In this document: positions 20,803-29,853 of the stretch, piece by piece
How the letters are laid out: each line of letters begins with the position of its first letter
Numbering within the stretch: position 1 is the first letter of the stretch
From: a virus
Length of the DNA: 47,422 nucleotides
Direction: 5' to 3' (one strand)
Virus record (IMG/VR): IMGVR_UViG_3300027554_000007
Span: 1 to 47,422 of that record
Program-made: the position numbers and the translations under genes
The notes under the pieces: model-generated
Seen by the model: the letters and a program-made list of their open reading frames with translations, nothing else
The model's database searches: none
Told to the model about the DNA's origin: nothing

Positions 20803-22944
20803 ATGTTCGCCCTTGTCCCCGGATTGAAGTCGGCCATCATGGCTGGCCTGTCCGCTGTTGCCATTTCCGCCGAGCCTGTTCCGGAACGCAGCGTCGCCGA
20901 TTGGGCCGATCAAGATCGCATCGTCTCGCGCATCGAATCGAACAAGCCCGGCCCTTGGTCAAACGACCGATTCCCCGTCGCCGTTGAAATCATGGAAGCG
21001 TGTTCGCTGTCCGACCCATCCGTCATCATTCCCATTCGGGGATCGGCGCAGTCGATCAAATCCGAGATCGCAAAGAACACGATCGGTTCATTCATCCAGG
21101 ACAATCCGCGCGGAATTCTGGTCATCCTGCCGTCCAATGAAGAACTGACCAAATACGAACGGACAAAGCTAGACCCGATGCTCCGCGCCTGTCCGGGTCT
21201 GGCCCGCCGCGTTCACGGCATCGGCAACACGGCCAGCAAGAAAAAGACGACGGTGAAGCTGAAAGAATTCCGCGACGGCACCATCACCCTGACGACGGCG
21301 GGGTCATCCAAAGGCCTGCAGATGATCACCGTTGGCCTGATCGTTTTCGAGGAAATCGCCGAAGCGCCTGCCGACACGGATGGGCGCGGTCACGCCCTGG
21401 ACCAAGCGATCGAACGGGGCACGCAATATGAGGGCGAACTGAAAGTCATCGTCCCATCCACGCCCGGAATGGCAGGCGAGACCGAAGACGGGAAACCGCT
21501 TTGCAAGATCACCGAACTTTTCCAAGACGGCGATCAGCGTTGGATTTTCTGGAAATGTCCGCATTGCGCCGACCACTTCCGGATGCGTTTTCATCACATG
21601 GCCGAAACCGAAGGCCGCGCTGTCATGTTCGCGCCGTGTTGCGGGACGCAGATTGAACATTCCGAAAAACGCGCGATGAACCAGACCCCGCGCCTTGGCG
21701 GTGATTGCCGTTTCGTTCCCTGTTTCAAATCCAAAAACCCAGCCAACCAAGTCCCATGGAAAATTGGCGCAGATGACAAAGTCATGGAAGACGTCATCGC
21801 CGCCGAGGATTTCGACGCCGCCGTCACGCGCGACACCGAAGGCCGAGACAAAAGCTTTCACATCTGGCGCGGTCAATCGCCCTTTTCCAGCTGGTCCGCG
21901 ATCTGGAAAAAATGGATCAAGGTGAAAGACGACCCCATCGCGCTGAAACCGTTTTATCAACAATACCTTGGCGAGCCGTTCGAACCGGCTTTGGACAAAC
22001 CAAAACATGAAGCCATCTTTGAAATGCGCGGCGGGGCCCCTGATGCAAAGACCCGCCCCATCCGCCGCGGGTTCATCCCGCCTTGGGCCGGATTTGTCGT
22101 CATGGTCGCCGACTTGCAAGGCGACCGCATCGAATGGGCGGCCAAGGCTTATGGTCCCAACGGAATGATCGCGACGATCGACCATGGCATCATCGATCAC
22201 GCGCCGTTCACGCCCGAAGCCTGGACCGAACTGCGCCGGACGTTCAACCGCGAATGGCCCTCGACCCATCTGCGTCCGCAGCGCGCGGTCAAAATGGGCG
22301 TCGACACGGGCGGCCACAACACCCAAGACGCCTACCGCTTCATCCTCGGAAATCCGGATGTCCACGGCATCAAAGGCATGACCGGCCCGCAGGCCCAGCA
22401 TGAACCCTTGTTCCAGGCGTCCCGCAAAGGCGGCAAATTGAAGGGCCTGCGCAAGCGCACCGAACAACGCGTGCCGCTGACATTGCTGAACACGCACCAA
22501 TTGAAAAAAGTCGTGTTCTTTGGCCTGCAAAATGCGCTGCGCTCGCACGCCGAAGGTCAGCTGCAGTCGGGCGTCAATTTCTTCTATCACGAGGAAATCG
22601 ACAGCGGCTTCGCCAAACAATTGGTCGCCGAGAATTTCATCAAAGACGACATCAAACGCAAAGAAGAATGGGTCCGCATCGCCAGTCGCCCGAATGAGCA
22701 ACTGGACTTGGAAGTCTACGGTTACGCGCTCGCCCTCATGTATGGCCTGAACCGGATGACCGAATCCGATTGGACCGCGCTGTTCACGCGCGAAGCCATC
22801 GACCCGACCGAGATCGACCTGACACCGCTTGAAAAGCTGGCGCGCGTCCAATCCGAACCGGAAACGCCTGACCGTCCGGTACGTCCTGATCAACGCCCGT
22901 CCTGGATGAAAAAGCTGGCCAATTATCCGGGGAACCAAAGCTGA
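20803..22944 (+). CDS. Terminase large subunit (GpA family)
   Basis: The 713-residue protein should be the ATP-driven packaging motor and cos nuclease. The ATPase half shows a GpA-type P-loop variant around RGSAQSIKSE (about 82-91) and Walker B VGLIVFEEIAEAP (about 176-188). A zinc-binding insert, CPHC...CC (about 253-285), is typical of this family. The nuclease half contains the acidic sites around FVVMVADLQGDRIEWA and KMGVDTGG. The length fits the family. It overlaps the gpW-like gene by one base. Confidence 0.9.
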   Translation: MFALVPGLKSAIMAGLSAVAISAEPVPERSVADWADQDRIVSRIESNKPGPWSNDRFPVAVEIMEACSLSDPSVIIPIRGSAQSIKSEIAKNTIGSFIQDNPRGILVILPSNEELTKYERTKLDPMLRACPGLARRVHGIGNTASKKKTTVKLKEFRDGTITLTTAGSSKGLQMITVGLIVFEEIAEAPADTDGRGHALDQAIERGTQYEGELKVIVPSTPGMAGETEDGKPLCKITELFQDGDQRWIFWKCPHCADHFRMRFHHMAETEGRAVMFAPCCGTQIEHSEKRAMNQTPRLGGDCRFVPCFKSKNPANQVPWKIGADDKVMEDVIAAEDFDAAVTRDTEGRDKSFHIWRGQSPFSSWSAIWKKWIKVKDDPIALKPFYQQYLGEPFEPALDKPKHEAIFEMRGGAPDAKTRPIRRGFIPPWAGFVVMVADLQGDRIEWAAKAYGPNGMIATIDHGIIDHAPFTPEAWTELRRTFNREWPSTHLRPQRAVKMGVDTGGHNTQDAYRFILGNPDVHGIKGMTGPQAQHEPLFQASRKGGKLKGLRKRTEQRVPLTLLNTHQLKKVVFFGLQNALRSHAEGQLQSGVNFFYHEEIDSGFAKQLVAENFIKDDIKRKEEWVRIASRPNEQLDLEVYGYALALMYGLNRMTESDWTALFTREAIDPTEIDLTPLEKLARVQSEPETPDRPVRPDQRPSWMKKLANYPGNQS

Positions 22945-23228
22945 TGGCTTACTCGCTGACCAAATGCCAAGCCCTCGCCGCGCGCATCACGAAAGCCGAA
23001 GACGCCCTGGACGCTTATCTAACCGGCGAACGCGTCATCGGAATTCAGGACGGGCCCGAACGCACGGATTTCCAAGCGGGCAGCGCCATCGAAAGTGGCC
23101 TCCGTCGCCGCATCGAAGAATTGAAGCGCCAATATGCGACCGGGTCCTGCGCTGTTGTGATGGGCGACGATGACACCGTCGTCCAAACCTCGCGCCGCGC
23201 CCTTCGCCCCATTGTGAGTCACAGGTAA
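22944..23228 (+). CDS. gpW-like head-tail joining protein
   Basis: A 94-residue helical protein directly between terminase and portal, the place of lambda W. The N-terminal helix (LTKCQALAARITKAEDAL) and central GLRRRIEELKRQYA fit the gpW-like fold. It would close the portal vertex after packaging. Confidence 0.7.
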   Translation: MAYSLTKCQALAARITKAEDALDAYLTGERVIGIQDGPERTDFQAGSAIESGLRRRIEELKRQYATGSCAVVMGDDDTVVQTSRRALRPIVSHR

Positions 23229-23231
23229 ATC

Positions 23232-24863
23232 ATGACCCGCGCCATCATCGACCCGAACACGAACCAAGCGGTCAGCGAACCCAAACGCGTGGCCGCTTAT
23301 CAGGCGCGCAAGGCATCACGCCCGTCGGCCTTTTCCGGCGGTTGGGGAAATCCCGTTTATCGCGGCGGGTCGCAGGAAAGCCAAGAACTGACGCAGTTCC
23401 GGTCCCCGCATTTGTCGGCGGATACTGCCGCGCGTTTCAATCGCCAAACCATTGTCGACCGCGTCCATGATTTGCACCGCAATGAATCCTTGGTCGGCAC
23501 CGCCGTCCGGAAGCGCACCGGAATGGCGATCGGCGCAGGCTGGAAATTGCAAGCCATGCCATTCGCCGAATTGCTGGGCATCACCCAAGCCCAAGCCGAA
23601 GACCTGTCCGATCAGATCGAACGCGAATTCTGGGTCGCCACGAATGATCCACGCAAGAATTTCTGCGCCGCCCGCCGTCACGATTTCGGCGGCGTCCTGC
23701 GGACCCTTCACACCGAATGGTCGATGTTGAACGAAACCGCCGCTTGCCTAATCTACCGCCCGGACCCGCGTTCGATTTACGGCACGGGCGTCCAGATCAT
23801 CGACTCATCCCGCATCAGCAATCCGCACAATAAGCCGGACACCGAAACCCTGCGCGAGGGGATCGAGTTGGACGAATATGGCGCGGATCAAGGATATTGG
23901 ATTCGCAAAGCCCATGCCTCCGATTATGTCGCCAACGCGAAAACCATGGAATGGGATTTCGTTGAACGGGAAACGCCGGAAGGCCGCCCCGTCTTCATCC
24001 GAGGGTTCCGCCAACAGCGCGCCGAAGAAACCCGCGGCATGAGTTTCATGGCCCCGCTGATCGAGAAATTTGCGATGCGGTCAAAGATGGAACGCACCGA
24101 ACTGCAAAGCGCAGTTCTGAACGCAACCTTCGCCGCCTTTGTCCAGTCCGGATTTGACACCGATGCGGTCGCCGAAATGCTGGGCCTTGATCAGGCGACG
24201 GGCGACAGCGTCGTGTCATTCCAAGATCAGCGCATGGACTTTTATCAGAACAAGCCGGTCATGATGGACGGCATCACCATCCCGATTTTGATGCCCGGCG
24301 ACAAAGTCGAAGGCAACACACTGGGCCGCAGCGCCGGGTCCTTTGACCAGTTCAACCGCATCCTGCAGCGCAACATCGCGGCGACCCTCGGCGTCCCTGA
24401 AAGCGCGATTTCAGGCGATTACACGGGCCTGAATTTCTCGACCATGCGCGGCCAATACAATGAAATCTGGAATGACGTCATGATCGACCGCGCGGATTTT
24501 GGCGCGCAAATCGTCCAGCCGCTTTACTTCGCGATTCTTGATGAAGCCATCGCCTTGGGCCGCATCACCCTGCCGCCCGGTTGCGCCGACCTTTATGACG
24601 AACCCGCCGCCTGGTGTCGGTCCGAATGGGTCGGCCCTGCCCGCGGTTACATCGACCCGGAGAAAGAACGCAAAGGCGCTGTCCTCGCGCTTGAAACCGG
24701 AACGGCGTCCGAAATCGAACTCGCAGCCCAAGAGGGCAAAGACTACGAAACCGTCGCCGCCCAACGCGCCCGCGTCGCCCGCATCAATGAAAAACACGGT
24801 CTGAACGCGCCCGGCGTCCGCGAATCCGCTCTGCTCCCTTCACCACCCGGAAATTCCGAATGA
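23232..24863 (+). CDS. Portal protein (lambda gpB family)
   Basis: The 543-residue protein should form the dodecameric portal through which DNA enters. It has the lambda-type features FNRQTIVDRVHDLHRNESLVGTAVRKR near the start, WSMLNETAACLIYRP, the RGMSFMAPLIEKF region (about 260) and the conserved SAISGDYTGLNFSTMRGQYNE (about 395-415). Length matches the family. It overlaps the protease gene by four bases. Confidence 0.92.
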   Translation: MTRAIIDPNTNQAVSEPKRVAAYQARKASRPSAFSGGWGNPVYRGGSQESQELTQFRSPHLSADTAARFNRQTIVDRVHDLHRNESLVGTAVRKRTGMAIGAGWKLQAMPFAELLGITQAQAEDLSDQIEREFWVATNDPRKNFCAARRHDFGGVLRTLHTEWSMLNETAACLIYRPDPRSIYGTGVQIIDSSRISNPHNKPDTETLREGIELDEYGADQGYWIRKAHASDYVANAKTMEWDFVERETPEGRPVFIRGFRQQRAEETRGMSFMAPLIEKFAMRSKMERTELQSAVLNATFAAFVQSGFDTDAVAEMLGLDQATGDSVVSFQDQRMDFYQNKPVMMDGITIPILMPGDKVEGNTLGRSAGSFDQFNRILQRNIAATLGVPESAISGDYTGLNFSTMRGQYNEIWNDVMIDRADFGAQIVQPLYFAILDEAIALGRITLPPGCADLYDEPAAWCRSEWVGPARGYIDPEKERKGAVLALETGTASEIELAAQEGKDYETVAAQRARVARINEKHGLNAPGVRESALLPSPPGNSE

Positions 24864-26548
24864 CCCATCCGGCCTTGCCAAATCACCTGACCCTGACCGG
24901 TCGTCCGCTTTTGCTGTTGCCGACGGTCGTGAACGAACTTCACGCGCGTTTGCAGGCGGCTTACTCGCCCCGCGGCGCAAAGCTGGCGGACAAATTGATG
25001 CGGCGTGCAATCGCCAAAGGGAAGCCGAACCGCGGCGAGGCCACGGCCTCGCGGGTTTTGGCGACCCGCATCCAGCTGTCCGCCGGAACGTCCGTCACCC
25101 CCGTCATCCAGGCCGACCCCTATCTGGCGCACATCGCGATCGAAGGTCCGCTGTTGAACAAGGCCGCCATGTGGGGGGACATGGTCTGCGTTGACGGTTA
25201 CGACCGGATTGAAGCTGACATTGCCGCCGCCATGGCGGACCCGGATTGCGCTGGGATCTTGCTGGACATCGACAGCCCCGGCGGTATGGTCAATGGCTGT
25301 TTCGAACTCGCCGACAAAATCGGCGTCTGGGCAAAAGAGAAACCGATTGTCACCCACACGTCGGGCCTGTTGTGTTCTGCGGCTTACGCGCTCGCGTCCC
25401 AAACGTCAGAAATCCACGCGGCCTTGACCGCGACGACGGGTTCCATCGGCGTGATTTATGGCCGCTATGATTTCACCGGAAAGATGAAAAAAGACGGCGT
25501 CCGCATCGACATGATCACGTCGGGCGACCGCAAAAGCTGGGGCCATCCCGAAACCGAAATGTCCGATGCGGAACTGGCGGCGACCGAATCCGAAATCAAT
25601 GCCTTGGCCGACATGTTTTTCACCCGCGTCGCGGAAGGCCGAGGCCTGACGACCGAAGCGGTTGCGGACATGCAAGCGGGCGCATTCCTGACCGCCCAGG
25701 CCCAAGACCTCGGCCTTGTTAATTCATTGACGGACCTGTCCGGCGCGCTCGCGCGGCTGTCCTCCCTCGCGGCGGGGGAAACCCCCGAACCCGCGCCCGA
25801 CCCCATTCCGGTGCCGCCTGCGCCAGAACCGGTTGCCGATCCCTCGGCAGCTTCAACTTCGACCCCAAAATTGGAGACTCACATGTCGAAATCATTCGCG
25901 CGGCACCGCGCATCCCTGGCCATTGCCCTGACGGCAGCGGCTTGCACCCTCGCCTTCGCAACCGCCGAAGGCCTGGACGAAGACGAACTGAAAACCGCCA
26001 TTGACGAAGACGTGAAAGAAGACGTCGACGGAATGGATGACGAAGACGTCAAAACCATGGACGTAGACGAAGACGTCGCCGCCATGGAAGAAGACGACGA
26101 CCTTGAAGCGATGGACGATGAAGAAATTGCCCAGACCGAAGATGCCATGGATGATGACGACGAAGAGGTCGCCCCGTCCGCCGTTTTCCGTGCCAAGGCC
26201 TCGCGCATCGCCAAAGCCGCGACCGCGAGGGTTTCGGCCTCCGCTGATCCCGCACCTGCCCCGACAGGCGATGCGGTCAAAGATGCTGTCGCCGCCGAGC
26301 GTCATCGCATGTCTGCCATCAACAACCTGCCCGAGGCGGTAGGCCGCGAAGCCCTCGCCGCCGAACTCGCTGCCGAAGGCATGTCCGTCGACGGTGCCAA
26401 GCGTGTTCTCGGCAAAGCTGCGAAGCCATCCAAACGCGGCTTCGCCCCGCCAAGCCCGAAACTCGGCACGGGTGGTTCAAGGTCCGGAAAAACGGACAAG
26501 CTGGACGACGTGCTGGCCAAACATCAGGCGACCAAGGCCAAAGCCTAA
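24860..26548 (+). CDS. S49 head maturation protease with C-terminal scaffold region
   Basis: The first 300 residues form a SppA/S49 signal-peptide-peptidase-like serine protease: IDSPGGMVNG (oxyanion region, about 137-146), the nucleophile S173 (GLLCSAAYALAS) and the general base K225 (GDRKSWG). It should process capsid components as lambda gpC does. After residue 341 there is a strongly acidic, repeated stretch (EDV/DDE) and a basic C-terminus, the scaffold-like region. That part can be made separately from an internal start at 25883. Confidence 0.88.
   Translation: MTHPALPNHLTLTGRPLLLLPTVVNELHARLQAAYSPRGAKLADKLMRRAIAKGKPNRGEATASRVLATRIQLSAGTSVTPVIQADPYLAHIAIEGPLLNKAAMWGDMVCVDGYDRIEADIAAAMADPDCAGILLDIDSPGGMVNGCFELADKIGVWAKEKPIVTHTSGLLCSAAYALASQTSEIHAALTATTGSIGVIYGRYDFTGKMKKDGVRIDMITSGDRKSWGHPETEMSDAELAATESEINALADMFFTRVAEGRGLTTEAVADMQAGAFLTAQAQDLGLVNSLTDLSGALARLSSLAAGETPEPAPDPIPVPPAPEPVADPSAASTSTPKLETHMSKSFARHRASLAIALTAAACTLAFATAEGLDEDELKTAIDEDVKEDVDGMDDEDVKTMDVDEDVAAMEEDDDLEAMDDEEIAQTEDAMDDDDEEVAPSAVFRAKASRIAKAATARVSASADPAPAPTGDAVKDAVAAERHRMSAINNLPEAVGREALAAELAAEGMSVDGAKRVLGKAAKPSKRGFAPPSPKLGTGGSRSGKTDKLDDVLAKHQATKAKA
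25883..26548 (+). CDS. Nested capsid scaffold (Nu3-like), internal start
   Basis: An in-frame ATG at 25883 is preceded by GGAG with a six-base gap, and the encoded 221-residue C-terminal product starts with MSKSFARHR. It consists of a helix, an acidic repeat rich in Asp/Glu (about 25-100) and a basic C-terminal capsid-binding-like end. This copies lambda, where the scaffold Nu3 is translated from inside gene C in the same frame. The internal start is inferred from the ribosome binding site and the domain boundary. Confidence 0.65.
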   Translation: MSKSFARHRASLAIALTAAACTLAFATAEGLDEDELKTAIDEDVKEDVDGMDDEDVKTMDVDEDVAAMEEDDDLEAMDDEEIAQTEDAMDDDDEEVAPSAVFRAKASRIAKAATARVSASADPAPAPTGDAVKDAVAAERHRMSAINNLPEAVGREALAAELAAEGMSVDGAKRVLGKAAKPSKRGFAPPSPKLGTGGSRSGKTDKLDDVLAKHQATKAKA

Positions 26549-26567
26549 GACGCCCGCTGACCTAAAC

Positions 26568-26591
26568 CTGCGCCGCCGCGCGGCGTCGCAG
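26568..26591 (+). other. Imperfect hairpin between protease/scaffold and decoration genes
   Basis: CTGCG-c-CGCCG-CG-CGGCG-t-CGCAG folds into two 5-bp stems around a C/T mismatch. No T-run follows, so it is more likely a processing or stability element than a terminator. Confidence 0.45.
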
Positions 26592-26631
26592 ATTTCCCCA
26601 TTCAAACCTAAAACCAAAACTGGACTAAATC

Positions 26632-27012
26632 ATGCAAACTGAAAAACGAAGCCAACCCCGTCCGCTTTCCGCCGTTCTTAAAAAAGAATTTGATCCGGAT
26701 TATTGCCGCGGAAACGCCACCTTCACCAATGGCACATCGGAAACCATCACCCTGCAACCGGGCGTGTTGTTGACGGGAACAGATCGCAGCGCCGTCTTTG
26801 ACACCGCTGCTGTCGCAACTGTCACCGGGATTTGCATCACTGCAATTCAAATCCGCGTCGGAGAATCGCACCCAATTGGATATCTGGACGCAGGCCCCGG
26901 CATCCTCGTCCGTGACGGTCTGGAACTGCCAGCCGACGCCGCCCAGGCGACAGCGATTGAAGCGACCCTGACGGGCAAAGGTTGGAACATTGAAGACGGC
27001 GTTCCGTCCTAA
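26632..27012 (+). CDS. Head decoration protein (lambda gpD-like)
   Basis: The 126-residue protein sits between the scaffold and the major capsid genes, the place of gpD. It has the family layout: a flexible N-terminus, then beta strands (GNATFTNGTSETITLQPGVLLTG) and a central helix/loop. It should trimerise on the capsid and stabilise it. Confidence 0.75.
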   Translation: MQTEKRSQPRPLSAVLKKEFDPDYCRGNATFTNGTSETITLQPGVLLTGTDRSAVFDTAAVATVTGICITAIQIRVGESHPIGYLDAGPGILVRDGLELPADAAQATAIEATLTGKGWNIEDGVPS

Positions 27013-27039
27013 ACTCTGACCCCCAAATCTGAAACTGGT

Positions 27040-27055
27040 CCCGCTTAACGGCGGG
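27040..27055 (+). other. Hairpin between decoration and major capsid genes
   Basis: CCCGC-TTAACG-GCGGG, 5-bp stem, in the 99-base gap. No T-run follows. It may tune mRNA stability between two highly expressed structural genes. Confidence 0.35.
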
Positions 27056-27111
27056 GCGATTCATTCCCAACATTTCGCGTCAAAGCCGAAACCCCAACAG
27101 AAAGACACCCC

Positions 27112-28128
27112 ATGTTTCCTTTTAACATCCAAGGCCTCAGCCACGCGGTAAACCGTGAACCCAATCTCTATTCTCGCATCGGCCAAGACGGTGTTTTCAC
27201 GCGTCAAGGCACGCCCGACACTTACGTCACCCTTGCCTTGCGCGACGGTGAAATCGTCCTTTTGGACGCGGTCAGCCGCGATGGCAAAAACCAGCAATTG
27301 ACACATGAAGCCGATGATTTCATCAGCTTCCACATTCCATCATTCAAGCTGGAAGACGTCCTGACCCCGAATGACATTCAGGGCATCACGGCATTTGCCG
27401 AGGGCCCGCTGCGACCGCAGCAAATGTCCGAGGCTTATTCCCGCCGCCTTGGTAAAGTCCGCAAGCCTTACGACATGACGTTCGAATTTTTGCGGATTAA
27501 CGGCATCAAGGGCCGCATCGTGAATCCGAAAGATCAGTCGGTCATGTATAATTTGCATGACGCCTTTGGTATCACGCAAAAGACGATTGATTTCGATCTC
27601 TCAAACGACAGCGCAGACATCCGCGGCGCGGAAAAAGAACTGTCCGATTACATGGCGGACAATCTCTTGGGCGAAACGTCCACGGGCAACATCGTTTACT
27701 GTGATAAGGGATTCTTCGACGGATTGGAAAATCATCCGAATTACGAGAAATACCTTCTCGGCCACGCCGCAGCGCTCGCGATGCTGGCAACGACCCGCCA
27801 GAACCCAACATCGCCAAATCCACGTCGCCGCCTCATGTTGGGTGACACGGTGTTCGAACAATATCAGGGTAAAGCCAAAAACAGCGCCGGCACCGTCGTT
27901 GATTTCATCGCAGCCGGCAAAGGCCACGCCATCCCGGTCGGAACGATGGACACATTCCGCGAGTATGACGCCCCGCCAAATCGGATGGACGCCGTCAATC
28001 AAGCGCCGAATGAGGAAATCCACATTTATCCGGAAGAACTCGGCAAGCAAAAAGGGATCGAGATTGAAGGCGAAGCGGCGAAAATTTGCCTCGCCGCCCG
28101 TCCCGAACTTTGCGTCGAAGTCAGCTAG
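27112..28128 (+). CDS. Major capsid protein (lambda gpE family)
   Basis: The 338-residue protein matches gpE-family capsid proteins in length and layout: an N-terminal arm with NREPNLYSRIGQDGVF, a central MTFEFLRINGIKGRIVNPKDQ, the DAFGITQKTIDFDL region and the C-terminal YPEELGKQKGIEIEGEAAKICLAARPELCVEV. It forms the HK97-fold shell. A strong terminator follows. Confidence 0.9.
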   Translation: MFPFNIQGLSHAVNREPNLYSRIGQDGVFTRQGTPDTYVTLALRDGEIVLLDAVSRDGKNQQLTHEADDFISFHIPSFKLEDVLTPNDIQGITAFAEGPLRPQQMSEAYSRRLGKVRKPYDMTFEFLRINGIKGRIVNPKDQSVMYNLHDAFGITQKTIDFDLSNDSADIRGAEKELSDYMADNLLGETSTGNIVYCDKGFFDGLENHPNYEKYLLGHAAALAMLATTRQNPTSPNPRRRLMLGDTVFEQYQGKAKNSAGTVVDFIAAGKGHAIPVGTMDTFREYDAPPNRMDAVNQAPNEEIHIYPEELGKQKGIEIEGEAAKICLAARPELCVEVS

Positions 28129-28151
28129 GCGCCGCCTCAAATCATCACTTC

Positions 28152-28185
28152 AAACCGCGCGGTCATTCCGCCCGCGCGGTTTTTT
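28152..28185 (+). terminator. Strong rho-independent terminator after the capsid gene
   Basis: AAACCGCGCGG (28152-28162) and CCGCGCGGTTT (28172-28182) form an 11-bp perfect stem with a nine-base loop, followed by TTT. It may partly terminate late transcription so that capsid protein is made in excess over tail proteins. Confidence 0.85.
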
Positions 28186-28218
28186 CTCATGACTTGAAGC
28201 CCCGGAAAGGACCCCATC

Positions 28219-28719
28219 ATGAAATTCACCAAAACCTTCACATTCGCGCTTCCCACGGCGCGCGTCGGCGAGACCTTCAAAGAGGGGATCGATTACAAAA
28301 ACCCATCACCCGCTGCTGTTCTTTTCGCCGCCGCCAAAGGTTACACAAATGACGCCGCCGCGTTGGCAGCACTGAAAGAGGCGGGCGGAAAAACGGCAGT
28401 GTTGAAGGCCGATAAAGACGCCCGCAAAGCGGCTGCAGCCCGCGACACGGCCCGCCAAGCGGCGCGCGCCGCGGCATCCACTGCGGGCGGTCCTGACGTG
28501 TCTGCCGCGATCGCTGCTGCGACTGCGCCTTTGACCGACATGATCGAAACCCTGACAACGGAAAAAGACGACGCCGTCGAAAAACTCGGCGCGCTGCAGT
28601 CTGCCGCTGACGTTGTTGTCGAGGCTCACAATTCCTCCGAAGGTTTGGCTGAGGCTGACCAGGTCGAAACGCTGGCCGACTTGGCATCGCTGATCACCGC
28701 CCCCGCGTCCGGCAACTAG
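28219..28719 (+). CDS. Ala-rich protein in the gpFI position
   Basis: The 166-residue protein is mostly an Ala-rich helix in its middle (DARKAAAARDTARQAARAAAS). It follows the major capsid gene as FI does in lambda, where FI helps packaging. The N-terminal domain (TFKEGIDYKNPSPAAVLFAAAKGY) is a small unassigned fold. No clear motif beyond position. Confidence 0.55.
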   Translation: MKFTKTFTFALPTARVGETFKEGIDYKNPSPAAVLFAAAKGYTNDAAALAALKEAGGKTAVLKADKDARKAAAARDTARQAARAAASTAGGPDVSAAIAAATAPLTDMIETLTTEKDDAVEKLGALQSAADVVVEAHNSSEGLAEADQVETLADLASLITAPASGN

Positions 28720-28741
28720 ACCCCAACCGACCAACCCCGTC

Positions 28742-29149
28742 ATGACGCTGTCACCGCGCCAAAGAAATGCCCAACGCCTGCTGGATGTCACTTACGGACA
28801 TTACGGCGTCGGGCTGACCTATTTTCGCGGTGAGGCGGAACTGTTTCAAACGGTCGGACGGGTGACGGTCAAAGACGCCGAAGAAGGTCTGGACGGCGCG
28901 GCGATCGAAGCCGAAATGAAAGGCTTCACCTTGCGCCTGCGCCGTCACACTTGCCCCGATGACTTCACCCCGCAGCCGGGCGATTTGATCACGATCGATG
29001 AACCCTTGCTGGATTACGTGCATTTTCATGTGGATTCCAAAGCGCGTGCCTTTGGTCGCGGCGGATATCAGCACATCGTCGGTCTGACCCCAACCACCGA
29101 CCCGTCTGACGTCGCGCCGAGCGCCCCCGCCGGATTGCCGTTCTCATGA
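28742..29149 (+). CDS. Head-tail joining protein (gpFII position)
   Basis: This 135-residue protein has a compact beta-rich sequence with GDLITIDEPLLDYVHFHVDSK, like small joining proteins that bind the portal-side connector. The order capsid, Ala-rich protein, this gene, tail gene agrees with lambda FI-FII-Z. It overlaps the next gene by four bases. Confidence 0.6.
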   Translation: MTLSPRQRNAQRLLDVTYGHYGVGLTYFRGEAELFQTVGRVTVKDAEEGLDGAAIEAEMKGFTLRLRRHTCPDDFTPQPGDLITIDEPLLDYVHFHVDSKARAFGRGGYQHIVGLTPTTDPSDVAPSAPAGLPFS

Positions 29150-29853
29150 AATCCGACAGCCTTTTGGCCATCACCGGCAATTTGCAGGCGACGATCGACA
29201 ACCGCACAAAGGCGCTGTTGACCGGGTTGAAGGCCGGAACGAAAGACAGCTCGACCCTGACCAAGACGTCTTTGCGGGTCGACATCGAACGCGCGGGTTT
29301 CAAACGCCGCGTCGCGACAACAATCCGGGACAAACAATATCCGACCCGCGGCCTAAGTTTTGAACCGACGGCGCTGATTTATTCGAAGATCCCGCACATC
29401 CTGTCCAGCTTTGCCGACGGCGCGAACATCCGTCCGAACACCGCCCAAATGCTGACCATTCCCATTCCGGGCGGCCCTGCCGAAAAGCTTCGCCAGAAAA
29501 AAGGCGAGTCGATCATCGACGCGTTCAAACGCCGTTACGGTGAAGACAGCCTGACCGCCGTCACGACCAAGCGCGGCAAAGTCATGCTGGTCGCGCGATT
29601 GCGGGCGACAAAGTCCGGACGCTTCACCCAGCTGAAATCCCGCAAGGCGACCAAGACCCGCGGCGCTTACACGCCTTTGGACGGGCGCGTCACCGTTCCC
29701 GTCTTCATCCTCGCGAAACAGGTGAACATCAAACAACGCCTGCGCACGCGGCAGATCATGGCAAAGGCCGGACGCCGGCATCCCGCCCGTCTGGCCGATG
29801 CCGTCAAACAATCGCTGACCCAATCCGAACGCGAAACAGGGCTTTCATTCTGA
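29146..29853 (+). CDS. Tail protein Z-like (DUF6441)
   Basis: The 235-residue basic protein contains YSKIPHILSSFADGANIRP followed by MLTIPIPGGPA, the core pattern of DUF6441 proteins of alphaproteobacterial siphophages. By position it corresponds to lambda minor tail protein Z, needed for tail-head joining. It overlaps its neighbours by four and one base. Confidence 0.68.
   Translation: MKSDSLLAITGNLQATIDNRTKALLTGLKAGTKDSSTLTKTSLRVDIERAGFKRRVATTIRDKQYPTRGLSFEPTALIYSKIPHILSSFADGANIRPNTAQMLTIPIPGGPAEKLRQKKGESIIDAFKRRYGEDSLTAVTTKRGKVMLVARLRATKSGRFTQLKSRKATKTRGAYTPLDGRVTVPVFILAKQVNIKQRLRTRQIMAKAGRRHPARLADAVKQSLTQSERETGLSF

Noticed and set aside
21304-22938. 544-codon minus-strand frame opposite the large terminase
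   Set aside because: Antisense shadow caused by GC-rich third positions; no start signal and no recognisable protein.
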